A stretch of 28,973 nt of DNA from Bacillota bacterium (GCA_023388435.1 JAEWGG010000023.1:1-28973), one strand, 5' to 3'; shown: positions 16,766-25,440, counted from the stretch's first letter. Made by a program: numbers and translations. The notes: a model not told the origin generated them from the letters alone.

Positions 16766-18535
16766 ATGGCGAAGGAACTCAGCAAAGGAACAATTCTAAA
16801 AGTTTCCGGACCATTGGTGGTGGCCGAGGGCATGCGCGACGTCCAGATGTTTGACGTGGTTCGCGTCTCGGATATGAATCTGATTGGCGAGGTCATCGAA
16901 GTTCACGGCGACCGCGCCTCCATTCAGGTCTACGAGGAGACCTCTGGCCTGGGCCCGGGCGAGCCTGTGCGCTCGACTGGCATGCCACTTTCCGTCGAAC
17001 TGGCGCCTGGCCTGATCGGCAATATTTACGACGGTATTGAGCGGCCGCTGGAAGTTCTCTATCAGAAGAGTGGTAACAACATTCCCCGCGGCGTGCAGGT
17101 CGATAGTCTGGACCACGAGCGCCGCTGGCACTTCCGCCCCTGCCGCAAGGTGGGGGAGCTGCTGCAGGCCGGCGACATCATCGGTACGGTGCAGGAGAGC
17201 GAGATCATTGAGCACCGCATCATGGTCCCCCCGACATTCAAGGGTCAGGGGCGCCTGATCAGTCTGGTGGCCGAGGGCGACTACCGCATCGAAGATGAGC
17301 TGGGCCGCCTGGAGCAGGAGGGCCAGGAGACAGTCCTGCAGATGCTGCAGCGCTGGCCGGTCCGTCTTGCCCGCCCCCACGCGGGCAAGCACGCCCCCGC
17401 TGAGCCCCTGATTACGGGCCAGCGTGTCATCGATACCTTCTTCCCGATTACGAAGGGCGGCACGGCGGCCATTCCCGGCCCCTTCGGCAGCGGAAAGACC
17501 GTCACCCAGCACCAGTTGGCCAAGTGGGCCGCGGCGGACATCGTCGTTTACATCGGCTGCGGTGAGCGCGGCAACGAGATGACGGATGTACTGGGCGAAT
17601 TTCCAGAGCTCAAAGACCCGAAGAGCGGCAAGTCGCTGATGGAGCGCACCATCCTCATCGCCAATACCTCGGACATGCCGGTGGCGGCCCGTGAAGCCTC
17701 TATTTACACCGGCATTACCATCGCTGAATACTACCGCGACATGGGCTATTCCGTGGCCATCATGGCCGATTCGACTTCCCGCTGGGCCGAGGCCCTGCGC
17801 GAGATGTCGGGCCGCCTGGAGGAGATGCCTGGTGAGGAGGGCTACCCCGCCTACCTCGGTTCCCGCCTCGCCCAGTTCTATGAGCGCGCGGGCATGGTGA
17901 CCTGCCTCGGCCAGGATCAGCGCGAGGGCGTTCTGACGGCGATCGGCGCTGTCTCGCCTCCCGGCGGTGACCTCTCAGACCCCGTTGTCCAGGCCACTCT
18001 GCGCATCGTCAAGGTTTTCTGGTCCCTGGACTCGGCCCTGGCCTACAAGCGTCACTTCCCGGCCATCAACTGGCTGAACTCCTATTCGCTGTATGCGGAC
18101 AAGGTCACGCAGTGGATGGACCAGGAGATCAGTCCCCACTGGTCCAAGCAGCGTCGCCTGGCTGTCAACCTGCTCAAGGAGGAAGCTGAGCTCGAGGAGA
18201 TCGTGAAGCTGGTCGGTCTGGATACGCTCTCTCCCCAGGATCGCCTCAAGATGGAAACTACCCGCTCCATCCGTGAAGACTTCTTGCACCAGAACTCCTT
18301 CGACGAAGTGGACACCTACACCAGCCTCCACAAGCAGGAGCGCATGCTGCGCCTCATCCTGCATTATTACGACCTGGCCACCGAGGCCCTGGAGGCGGGT
18401 AAGCCCCTCTCGGCCCTCATCAATCTGCCCGTCATGGAAGGTGTCGGCCGTCTGAAGTACTGCCCTGAGGGTGAGGTCGAGGACAATTACTACCGCCTCA
18501 AGAAAGATCTGGAAGCAACGATTAAGGAGGGCTAA
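16766..18535 (+). CDS. ntpA: V-type ATPase catalytic subunit A
   Basis: Catalytic subunit of the soluble head, forming the ATP sites with subunit B. The 589-residue length is standard. GPFGSGKT at 238-245 is the P-loop; GCGERGNEM at 264-272 holds the catalytic glutamate. The family's non-homologous insert (about 110-200) is present, which separates it from F-type beta. Start ATG with AAAGGAAAGAGC upstream. ntpB follows after 3 bases, and the AAGGAGGG for ntpB lies inside the last codons of ntpA. Confidence 0.98.
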   Translation: MAKELSKGTILKVSGPLVVAEGMRDVQMFDVVRVSDMNLIGEVIEVHGDRASIQVYEETSGLGPGEPVRSTGMPLSVELAPGLIGNIYDGIERPLEVLYQKSGNNIPRGVQVDSLDHERRWHFRPCRKVGELLQAGDIIGTVQESEIIEHRIMVPPTFKGQGRLISLVAEGDYRIEDELGRLEQEGQETVLQMLQRWPVRLARPHAGKHAPAEPLITGQRVIDTFFPITKGGTAAIPGPFGSGKTVTQHQLAKWAAADIVVYIGCGERGNEMTDVLGEFPELKDPKSGKSLMERTILIANTSDMPVAAREASIYTGITIAEYYRDMGYSVAIMADSTSRWAEALREMSGRLEEMPGEEGYPAYLGSRLAQFYERAGMVTCLGQDQREGVLTAIGAVSPPGGDLSDPVVQATLRIVKVFWSLDSALAYKRHFPAINWLNSYSLYADKVTQWMDQEISPHWSKQRRLAVNLLKEEAELEEIVKLVGLDTLSPQDRLKMETTRSIREDFLHQNSFDEVDTYTSLHKQERMLRLILHYYDLATEALEAGKPLSALINLPVMEGVGRLKYCPEGEVEDNYYRLKKDLEATIKEG

Positions 18536-18538
18536 ATA

Positions 18539-19918
18539 ATGGCCAAAGAGTACCGCACTATAGAAGAAGTCGCCGGGCCTCTGATGCTCGTCAAGGACGT
18601 CGAAGGCGTCAAATATGACGAGCTGGGCGAGATCCGTCTGCCCAACGGCGATCTCCGCCGCTGTCGCGTCCTGGAGATTAACGGCAGCAACGCCCTGGTC
18701 CAGCTCTTCGACTCCGCCATCGGCATCAATATTCAGGAAAGCAGCGTGCGCTTCCTGGGCCGCAGCCAGGAGCTGGCTGTCTCCCCGGACATCCTGGGCC
18801 GTGTCTTCAACGGTATGGGTCAGGTGATTGACGGGGGGCCGGAACTCATCCCCGAGAAGCGCCTGGATGTCAACGGCCGCCCCATGAATCCTGCCGCCCG
18901 CGACTATCCGAACGAGTTTATCCAGACGGGTATCTCAGCCATCGATGGCCTGAACACCTTGGTGCGCGGGCAGAAGCTACCCATTTTTTCCGGCTCAGGT
19001 ATGCCCCATGCGAAGCTGGCCGCCCAGATCGCCCGCCAGGCCAAGGTCCGGGGTAAGGATGAGCAGTTCGCTGTCGTCTTTGCCGCCATGGGTATCACCT
19101 TCGAAGAGGCCGACTACTTCACCAGCGACTTTGCCAGGACCGGCGCCATCGAGCGCACGGTGCTCTTCCTGAACCTTGCGGACCAGCCGGCCATCGAGCG
19201 TATCTCCACCCCGCGTATGGCTCTGACCTGCGCGGAGTACCTGGCCTTTGACCTCGGCATGCATGTGCTGGTTATCCTCACTGATATGACCTACTATGCT
19301 GAGGCCCTGCGCGAGGTCTCAGCCGCCCGCAAGGAAGTGCCGGGACGCCGTGGCTATCCCGGTTACCTCTATACGGATCTGGCGACGCTCTATGAGCGCG
19401 CCGGCCGCCAGAAGGGACAGAAGGGCTCCATCACGATGATGCCCATCCTGACCATGCCCGACGACGACAAGACCCACCCCATCCCCGACCTGACGGGCTA
19501 CATCACTGAGGGCCAGATCATTCTGGACCGTGGCCTGCACCAGGCTGGCATCGAGCCGCCCATTGATGTTCTACCCTCACTTTCCCGCCTGAAGGATAAG
19601 GGAATCGGTAAGGATAAGACCCGCGAGGACCATGCGGATACCATGAACCAGCTCTTCGCCGCCTACTCGCGCGGCAAGGATGCCCGAGAGCTGGCCGTCA
19701 TCCTCGGTGAGTCAGCCCTCTCTGATGTGGACAAGCTCTATGCGAAATTTTCCACAGAGTTCGAGCGCCGCTATGTCTCCCAGGGGACTGAGACAGATCG
19801 CAGCATCGAGGAGACTCTGGAAATTGGCTGGGAGCTGCTACGTATTCTGCCCCGCGCCGAGCTCAAGCGCATCCGTGATGCCTATCTGGATCGCTACTAT
19901 GAGCGGCGGGCAGATTAA
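18539..19918 (+). CDS. ntpB: V-type ATPase subunit B
   Basis: Regulatory, non-catalytic head subunit of 459 residues. It begins MAKEYRTIEEVAGPLMLV as family members do and has SGSGMPHAKLAAQIARQ where a P-loop would be, the expected loss of the lysine motif in subunit B. DMTYYAEALREVSAARKEVPGRRGYPGY is a strongly conserved block. Translation is likely coupled to ntpA through the AAGGAGG just before the junction. Confidence 0.98.
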   Translation: MAKEYRTIEEVAGPLMLVKDVEGVKYDELGEIRLPNGDLRRCRVLEINGSNALVQLFDSAIGINIQESSVRFLGRSQELAVSPDILGRVFNGMGQVIDGGPELIPEKRLDVNGRPMNPAARDYPNEFIQTGISAIDGLNTLVRGQKLPIFSGSGMPHAKLAAQIARQAKVRGKDEQFAVVFAAMGITFEEADYFTSDFARTGAIERTVLFLNLADQPAIERISTPRMALTCAEYLAFDLGMHVLVILTDMTYYAEALREVSAARKEVPGRRGYPGYLYTDLATLYERAGRQKGQKGSITMMPILTMPDDDKTHPIPDLTGYITEGQIILDRGLHQAGIEPPIDVLPSLSRLKDKGIGKDKTREDHADTMNQLFAAYSRGKDARELAVILGESALSDVDKLYAKFSTEFERRYVSQGTETDRSIEETLEIGWELLRILPRAELKRIRDAYLDRYYERRAD

Positions 19919-19952
19919 ATGGGAAAAAGCAGATTAAGAAAGGTGAAGCAGC

Positions 19953-20639
19953 ATGGCTAAGAGGCACGTCAGCCCGAACCGCATGGAACTCATGCGCCTG
20001 AAGCGCGAGCTGGGTACAGCCAGGCGCGGCCACCGCATGCTCAAGGACAAGCGTGATGGCCTGATGCAGGAATTCCTGGCCCAGGTCTATGAGGCCCAGA
20101 AACTGCGCTACCGTGTGGACCGGCTTCTGGCAGCCGTTTCTGAGGACATGGCCGGGGCCGTGGCCGTCATGGGGGAGGAGGCCCTGGGTAACGCCCTCTA
20201 TGGAGGGGCCAGGAGCCTCAGCCTGGAGGTTGAGACCAGGAACATCATGGCGGTGGAGGTCCCGCACTTCACGTGGGCCCAGTCCCAGGCTCAGGAGGGG
20301 CAGGGGACCCAGGAGGACCTCCCCTACGGTATGGTCGACACCGCCGCAGAGATGGACGAGGCTGTCCTGGCCCTCCGCAAGGCCTTCCCCTATCTAATCG
20401 AACTGGCTGAGCGGGAGAAGACCGTCCGCCTGCTCGCCGATGAGATTGAGCGCACGCGCCGCCGCGTCAACTCGCTGGAGCATGTACTCATCCCTGAACT
20501 GGAATCCGGCATCCGCGAAATCAGCATGAAAATGGACGAGAACGAGCGCGGTAACCTGACCCGGCTGATGAAGGTCAAGGACCTCCTCCTGGCGGCCGAG
20601 CGCCAGAAGCAACTGGCCCAGGACGGGCGCAGTGCCTGA
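19953..20639 (+). CDS. ntpD: V-type ATPase subunit D (central rotor shaft)
   Basis: Rotor shaft that turns inside the A3B3 head. The 228 residues form two long helices at the ends (NRMELMRLKRELGTARRGHRMLK and RRRVNSLEHVLIPEL), both diagnostic of the family. AAAGGTG precedes the ATG. This is the last gene of the operon: no ntpH or ntpJ (potassium-uptake) homologue follows, unlike Enterococcus hirae. A terminator lies 62 bases after the stop. Confidence 0.96.
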   Translation: MAKRHVSPNRMELMRLKRELGTARRGHRMLKDKRDGLMQEFLAQVYEAQKLRYRVDRLLAAVSEDMAGAVAVMGEEALGNALYGGARSLSLEVETRNIMAVEVPHFTWAQSQAQEGQGTQEDLPYGMVDTAAEMDEAVLALRKAFPYLIELAEREKTVRLLADEIERTRRRVNSLEHVLIPELESGIREISMKMDENERGNLTRLMKVKDLLLAAERQKQLAQDGRSA

Positions 20640-20700
20640 ATGAGCCGCACATATCTGTGAGGGCCGGAGCCTTTCAGACACTGGTGTCAGCATTTGTGGG

Positions 20701-20730
20701 CCCATCTCCATGAGAGATGGGTTCTTTTTA
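20701..20730 (+). terminator. Terminator of the V-ATPase operon
   Basis: Perfect 8-bp stem CCCATCTC/GAGATGGG (20701-20708 and 20714-20721), 5-base loop, then TTCTTTTTA. Confidence 0.93.
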
Positions 20731-20737
20731 TGTGCCG

Positions 20738-20746
20738 TGGTATAAT
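20738..20746 (+). promoter_or_regulatory. Extended -10 promoter of the membrane-protein gene
   Basis: TGGTATAAT, a perfect extended -10, starts only 8 bases after the V-ATPase terminator. No good -35 is seen. The leader to the ATG at 20786 is about 30 bases and holds AGGAGG. Confidence 0.65.
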
Positions 20747-20785
20747 GGGCGAAGTTTATGAAAGAAAACGCCCCAGGAGGAGCGC

Positions 20786-22393
20786 ATGATTTATAGACGA
20801 CGTGAGTCCAGGGAGGGGCTAGGAGCCCTTGGGCAGCTGGGGGTGGAGCTGCTCTTGAAACCGGGCCGCAGCCTGACCCGCGAGGAGACCTGCCTCCGCT
20901 TTTCCAATTACGTTTGCCTGCTGCTGAGCCTTCTTGCCTTCTGCCTCTACAGTTACTTTGACTCCCGCCTGCTGACGGTGCGGTCCCTGGACTTCTGGCA
21001 CTGTCTCTCACTGGGACAAGTAGATCAGATATACAGCCTCTTTCCCGGAGATTTGAACCAATACTATACGGGCGGTCTGCTCGCCCTGGTTTTGCGTGCG
21101 GTCTGGAACCTGCCTGTCTGGCTCCTCAGCCAGGGGCTGCCGGCCTATGCGGACTCCGCCCTGGCCCTGCTCTGGGGTCGTGGCTACCAGCTTTTCTTCT
21201 TTGTCTGGACCCTCAGCCTGGTCCGCCAGCTGGCCCTGCTCCTGGGCTTCAAGCGCCTGCAGCGCCAGCGCCTGCTCTCCCTGCTCCTGAGTGGGACCTG
21301 GTTTTTCACCTCGGTATTCTACTTCAGCAGCTCAGATATTATCTGGATTTTTTTCGCCCTGCTCTGCTTCAAGTACAGCCTTGAGGGACGGGTCTATCAG
21401 GGGGCCATTTTTGCCGCCCTGGCCATCCACCACAAGCCTTTTTTCGCGGCAGCCTACCTCCTGCTTCTCTGTTGTACGGAGCGTCAGGTACTGCGTTTTT
21501 TAAATCGCCTGCTGCTCTGTTTTTTCTCCCCCATCCTGGAGCGCTATTTACTGAGTTTCTGGCCAAGCTATCGGGAGGCCCTCGTCCACAACAGTTTTAG
21601 CCCGCAGATTGATTTTATGAAGGGCTTTGGACTGGGCCTGTCCGGCCTTAATGCCAATTTGCTGCTCCTGCTTTTTCTGAGCATCTTCCTCTACGCCCTC
21701 TTCGCCCCCCGACTGGATCTCCAGCGCCAGAGCCAGACGTTTTTCTTCCGTCTTTGCCTTATGGCCGGGTCCTACCTCGTCTTTTTTGACCAGCCCCTAT
21801 ACCGCTACAGTATGCTCCTGCCCTGGCTCTATTTTCTGCTGGTCGCTGAGAAGCGGCGCTTCGGGGAGCTCCTTGCAGTGGATACGGGCCTTGGCTTTGC
21901 CGCGATCTGGCTGAGTGTGCTCAAGCGGCAGCCGAGTTTTGACCTGGTCGCCTTTCGCAACTCCCTGCTCCTGCCCCTGGAGCAGCGGGGAGGGGGCCGC
22001 TATGACTTTGGCTTTCAGGTCTTCGGTGCCTGGGCCAGGCCAGAGTCCCTGGCCTTTATCCTCCTCTCGACCTGCACCCTGCTCTGGCTTCTCTACCAGG
22101 CCTATCTGATCTTTCCTAAGCGGGGCATACTCTACCGCAGCTACGTCCTCCTCCTGCGTCAGCTTCTGACCGAGGGGGGAGAAGCTGAGGGGCAAAAGCC
22201 CAGCAGCCCTGAACTCAAGTACCTCTGCAGTCACCTGCGACGCTCTGGCCTGGGCCTGCAGACGGCCCGCCCCTACCATCTGCGCCAGGACCTGCGGCAC
22301 TGGATCTGTCGCCGTCACCGCTTTTTCTTGCTGCTCCGCCCCCTGGTTCTCTGCTTCTGGATGGCCTTTAGCCTCTACCTCTACTGGGCCTGA
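20786..22393 (+). CDS. Polytopic membrane protein of unknown function, possibly GT-C glycosyltransferase-like
   Basis: I do not recognise the family. The 535 residues contain about ten hydrophobic helices, spread from about residue 40 to the C-terminus, with a soluble, basic segment before the last helix (about 460-510). Some patterns recall GT-C enzymes that use lipid-linked sugars: an acidic loop after the first helix (RSLDFWH, D70), a FYFSSSDIIWIF segment (D184) before a small-residue stretch, and AALAIHHKPFF (H215, H216, K217). These are resemblances, not identification. It has its own promoter and follows the V-ATPase operon, so context does not help, though the next gene is a wall enzyme. 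CAGGAGGAGCGC precedes the ATG. Coding is certain; function is open. Confidence 0.8.
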   Translation: MIYRRRESREGLGALGQLGVELLLKPGRSLTREETCLRFSNYVCLLLSLLAFCLYSYFDSRLLTVRSLDFWHCLSLGQVDQIYSLFPGDLNQYYTGGLLALVLRAVWNLPVWLLSQGLPAYADSALALLWGRGYQLFFFVWTLSLVRQLALLLGFKRLQRQRLLSLLLSGTWFFTSVFYFSSSDIIWIFFALLCFKYSLEGRVYQGAIFAALAIHHKPFFAAAYLLLLCCTERQVLRFLNRLLLCFFSPILERYLLSFWPSYREALVHNSFSPQIDFMKGFGLGLSGLNANLLLLLFLSIFLYALFAPRLDLQRQSQTFFFRLCLMAGSYLVFFDQPLYRYSMLLPWLYFLLVAEKRRFGELLAVDTGLGFAAIWLSVLKRQPSFDLVAFRNSLLLPLEQRGGGRYDFGFQVFGAWARPESLAFILLSTCTLLWLLYQAYLIFPKRGILYRSYVLLLRQLLTEGGEAEGQKPSSPELKYLCSHLRRSGLGLQTARPYHLRQDLRHWICRRHRFFLLLRPLVLCFWMAFSLYLYWA

Positions 22394-22429
22394 GTCTGCT
22401 TTACGACCCAAGTTGCAGCGCTAAGAGTC

Positions 22430-22455
22430 TCCCTTTTGGGAAGTTTTTATTTTTC
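22430..22455 (+). terminator. Weak terminator candidate after the membrane-protein gene
   Basis: A short TCCC-TTTT-GGGA stem followed by the T-rich stretch AAGTTTTTATTTTT. The stem is only 4 bp, so termination is doubtful. Confidence 0.3.
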
Positions 22456-22514
22456 TGATTAAATGAAAAAGTAGCCGCTTGCCTGGGCCGAAAAACTTAA
22501 GTTCAGGAGGAATC

Positions 22515-22525
22515 TATAATATAAT
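22515..22525 (+). promoter_or_regulatory. AT-rich promoter region of the L,D-transpeptidase gene
   Basis: Two overlapping TATAAT hexamers (22515-22520 and 22520-22525) in a strikingly AT-rich island (about 22505-22552) that also contains CGATTATCG and the palindrome ATAAATTTAT (22541-22550). No strong -35 is seen; TTAAGT at 22497-22502 is the best fit for the second hexamer at a 17-base spacer. The leader is about 75 bases. Confidence 0.55.
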
Positions 22526-22602
22526 TTAAACGATTATCGAATAAATTTATTTCCAGGGAGTTCAGAGGATGGGCTCCCGCTTGAGGAGGAAGGAGTTCTG
22601 TT

Positions 22603-24429
22603 ATGAAGGGAAGGAAGATGCCGCGTCTGCTACTCTCTCTGCTTTTGGCGCTGGGCCTCTTATGCGGTCCTGAACTGCGGGCCGCTGAGGGACTGCAGAC
22701 CAGCCAGACCGAGGAGGCTGCCGCTCAGCTTGAGCAGGAGGCGCCAAGCGAAGAGGGCCTTGCCCGGACTGAGGAGCAGCAGCTTCACGAAACGCGTGAA
22801 GTAGAAGCGGCCAAGCCTGCAGAGCAAGTGACCAGGCCCCTGCTCGAGAAGCTGGGAGAGGCTGAGAATGAGGTGGAGACAGCTGAGAAGCTGCCGGAGC
22901 TGACAGAGGACGTCCAGCGGGCGGGCCGAGAGCAGGCAAGGTCCCTTGAGAAAACAAGCGGAGAACAGGCCGTGGGGCGGAAGGCAGACCTGCAGGCCGC
23001 GCCAGAGGAGCGGACTGAGATGGAGCCTGCTGCAAAAGCGGAGTCGTCTCAGGAGGGCAAAAAAGTCCTGGGCTGGGTGGAGGCGGGCGGTCGCCTCTAT
23101 TACTACGACAGCCAGAGCGGGAAAGCCCTCAAGGGCCTGCAGAGTATCGGGGGCCAGCAGTACCTCTTCAGCACCCGCGATGGCCATATGCTGAAAGGCC
23201 TGCAGACCTACTGCGGCCAGCAGTACCTCTTCAGTACCCGTGACGGCCGTATGCTGAAGGGTCTGCAGCGCTACGGACAACAGCGCTATTTCTTTAGCCC
23301 CAGTACGGGTCAGCGCCTCACAGGCCTGCAGTCCCAGAATGGCTATACCTACCTCTTCGCCCCCGAGACGGGCCACATGCTTACGGGACTCCAGCAGTAC
23401 CAGGGTCAGCTCTACCTCTTCAATACCCAGACCGGCATTATGCTCAAGGGCCTGCAGCGCTACGATGGTCAGCTCTACCTCTTCAGCACACGGGATGGCA
23501 GGGCCCTGGATGGGTGGCAGACCTACAGGGGGCAGCGCTATTTTATCGACCCCGCAAATAAACGTGTCTACCGCGGCCTCCTGCACCACGACAGCCGCAC
23601 CTACATCCTTGACGAGCGGGATGGCCATGCGCTGAAGGGTCTGCAGTTCTATTATGGCCGCTATTACTATCTGGCCGGACCCGGCAATTCGGCCCTGGTA
23701 GGGCCCCAGTACCTCTACGAGGGCAAGTTCTACTTCGACCCCATGACTGGGGCCAGCCGCGATGCTGGCTGGGTCTACTATGACGGCCTGTACTACATGG
23801 TTCGGGCCGATGGCCGTCTGCACACAGGTTGGTATTACGAGAATGGTAAGACCTACTTCTTCAACCTGGGCTCTGGGGCCTCCATGACTGGCTGGATTGA
23901 TCTCATCGAGGGCCTCTACTACCTGAGCAACGAACAGCAGCTGCTCAAGGGCTGGCACACGGTGGACGGGCGCAGCTGTTTCTTCGACGCCAATGGGCGC
24001 TATCTGGCCCGCAGCTGGGAGCACGTGAACGGTAAGCTCTACACCCCTAACGGCAGTGTGGATGTTGGGGACCGCGTCATCGTACTGAGCATCGCTGAGC
24101 AGACCCTCTGGGGCAGCGTCAACGGCCGCACAATCTCCACGCCTGTCGTCACTGGCCACCGCGGCAGCATGGATACCCCCCGCGGTATCTACCGCTTCCA
24201 GGGCAAGGTTCGTAATGCCGTCCTCCGTGGGCCAGGCTATGCCCAGCCCGTCTCTTATTGGATGCCCTTCTGGAATGGCTACGGTCTACACGACGCCAGT
24301 TGGCGCAGCAATTTTGGTGGTTCCATTTACACCTACAACGGCTCCCACGGCTGCGTGAATATCCCGCCCTGGCGTGCCGGCGAGTTCTATGACATCGTCC
24401 GAGCTGGAACGGTCATCTACATCTATTAG
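22603..24429 (+). CDS. Secreted L,D-transpeptidase with a choline-binding-type repeat array
   Basis: YkuD-type enzyme that forms 3-3 cross-links in peptidoglycan or attaches proteins to it, outside the cell. Parts in order: signal peptide (1-28, ending LRAAEG), a Glu/Ala/Lys-rich linker (about 30-150), about 16 repeats of about 20 residues (156-483), and the catalytic domain (about 488-608). The last holds the family motif SHGCVNI with catalytic C584 and H582, and upstream H563 in GLHDASW. The repeats follow the cell-wall/choline-binding pattern (GWxxxxGxxYYF). Most N-terminal ones read KGLQ instead of GW, while the C-terminal ones keep GW. AAGGAG precedes the ATG at 7 bases. Catalytic class is firm; the ligand of the repeats is inferred, with teichoic-acid phosphocholine the leading candidate given the licD pair upstream. 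Confidence 0.93.
   Translation: MKGRKMPRLLLSLLLALGLLCGPELRAAEGLQTSQTEEAAAQLEQEAPSEEGLARTEEQQLHETREVEAAKPAEQVTRPLLEKLGEAENEVETAEKLPELTEDVQRAGREQARSLEKTSGEQAVGRKADLQAAPEERTEMEPAAKAESSQEGKKVLGWVEAGGRLYYYDSQSGKALKGLQSIGGQQYLFSTRDGHMLKGLQTYCGQQYLFSTRDGRMLKGLQRYGQQRYFFSPSTGQRLTGLQSQNGYTYLFAPETGHMLTGLQQYQGQLYLFNTQTGIMLKGLQRYDGQLYLFSTRDGRALDGWQTYRGQRYFIDPANKRVYRGLLHHDSRTYILDERDGHALKGLQFYYGRYYYLAGPGNSALVGPQYLYEGKFYFDPMTGASRDAGWVYYDGLYYMVRADGRLHTGWYYENGKTYFFNLGSGASMTGWIDLIEGLYYLSNEQQLLKGWHTVDGRSCFFDANGRYLARSWEHVNGKLYTPNGSVDVGDRVIVLSIAEQTLWGSVNGRTISTPVVTGHRGSMDTPRGIYRFQGKVRNAVLRGPGYAQPVSYWMPFWNGYGLHDASWRSNFGGSIYTYNGSHGCVNIPPWRAGEFYDIVRAGTVIYIY
23068..24051 (+). repeat. About 16 wall-binding repeats of 20-21 residues
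   Basis: Repeats 2 and 3 (about 23129-23260) are nearly identical in DNA, with the block GGCCAGCAGTACCTCTTCAG recurring 63 bases apart, which points to recent duplication. Gly-Trp is kept in repeats 1, 8 and 12-15, replaced by Gly-Leu in 2-7, 9 and 10, and by Gly-Pro in 11. Repeat 16 is partial. Confidence 0.9.
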
Positions 24430-24476
24430 GCCCAGGATAAAAGGCGGCAAAATTTCAGCTCAGCCCAGACAGAAAG

Positions 24477-24525
24477 ACAGCTCCTTGTCTCCCTCCGGAT
24501 GGAAGGGGGACAAGGAGCTGTTTTT
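24477..24525 (+). terminator. Strong terminator of the L,D-transpeptidase gene
   Basis: Perfect 13-bp stem ACAGCTCCTTGTC/GACAAGGAGCTGT (24477-24489 and 24509-24521) with a 19-base loop and TTTTT. It lies between two convergent genes and may also stop the minus-strand HAD transcript, though the opposite T-run is poor. Confidence 0.93.
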
Positions 24526-24543
24526 ATGGGGACGAGCGCCGAG

Positions 24544-25383
24544 TTAGTCTCCGGCCCCAAGCACCTGGGCTTCTAGGAACTGGGCCACTCCGTCCGGATG
24601 GTGATGGGGGGCCAGATAGCGGCAGCGGGCGCGGGTCTGGGCATCGGCATTGGCCATGGCCACGGGGTAGCCGACAGCTTCTAACATTTCCCAGTCGTTG
24701 CGGGCATCGCCGAAGGCCATGATTTCCGTTGCGTCCAAGCCGAGTTTCGCGCCGAGGGCCAGGAGGCCGCGGGCCTTGCTGCAGGAGCGGTGGTTCAGCT
24801 CCCAGGTGCGGTCGCCAGAGCTGGTGAAGCGCAGCTCCGGCAGGCCCTCGATGATTTCTCTGAGCGGAGCGGCCTGGATGTCGGAGACACAGGGGATAAA
24901 AATTTTCTGGAGGGCGGCGCCCCGTGTAATGAGCTCGCGCAGGTCCGGGATGGGGTGCAGGGATTGGCGCATGTCACGCAGCTTGCCGGGACTGTAGAAG
25001 TCCTCACGGAAGTAGGGGAGGCGGCTGGCCTGGACGTAGCTCTCGTCCTCGGCATAGACTTCGAAATAGAGTTCCAAGTCCTCCACCGCGGCCAGGAAGC
25101 GGTCCAGAGACTCCGCCTCCAGGAGGTCGGCGTGGACGAGCTCAGCTGACGTGAGATCCCGGACGCTGGCCCCGTTTGCCGTCAGCACATAGCGCAGTCC
25201 TGGCAGGTCCCGGAGCCCCTGAGGAAAGCGGGAGAGAATGCGGCCGCTGGCCACCACAAAGGCGATACCCTGGTCAGCCAGGCGCTGGGGTATGCGGGCG
25301 TTGGCAGGGGAGACCCGGGAGTCCTTATCCAAAAAGGTTCCATCCAGGTCCACCGCCACCAGTTTCGGTCTGAGCTGAGTCAT
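24544..25383 (-). CDS. Cof-type HAD-superfamily phosphatase
   Basis: Cytoplasmic sugar-phosphate or nucleotide phosphatase of the Cof (HAD IIB) group. The 279 residues carry the full motif set: DLDGT at 12-16 (D12 nucleophile, D14 acid), VVASGR (motif II), SKARG (motif III lysine) and GDARND (motif IV). The central cap region is the type IIB alpha/beta cap. AGGAGG sits 4 bases before the ATG, a short but workable spacing. It is divergent from the sirtuin gene with 82 bases between. Substrate is not predictable from sequence. Confidence 0.92.
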   Translation of the reverse strand: MTQLRPKLVAVDLDGTFLDKDSRVSPANARIPQRLADQGIAFVVASGRILSRFPQGLRDLPGLRYVLTANGASVRDLTSAELVHADLLEAESLDRFLAAVEDLELYFEVYAEDESYVQASRLPYFREDFYSPGKLRDMRQSLHPIPDLRELITRGAALQKIFIPCVSDIQAAPLREIIEGLPELRFTSSGDRTWELNHRSCSKARGLLALGAKLGLDATEIMAFGDARNDWEMLEAVGYPVAMANADAQTRARCRYLAPHHHPDGVAQFLEAQVLGAGD

Positions 25384-25440
25384 AGTCCCTCCTCGTGTAT
25401 GATGGAATAGAGCGGGGCGCAGGAAGCCCCAACAAGTCCT

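Noticed and set aside
22660..24159. Minus-strand open frame of 499 codons opposite the repeat array
   Set aside because: It mirrors the periodicity of the L,D-transpeptidase repeats, which lack stop-generating codons on the opposite strand. No ribosome binding site or recognisable domain.
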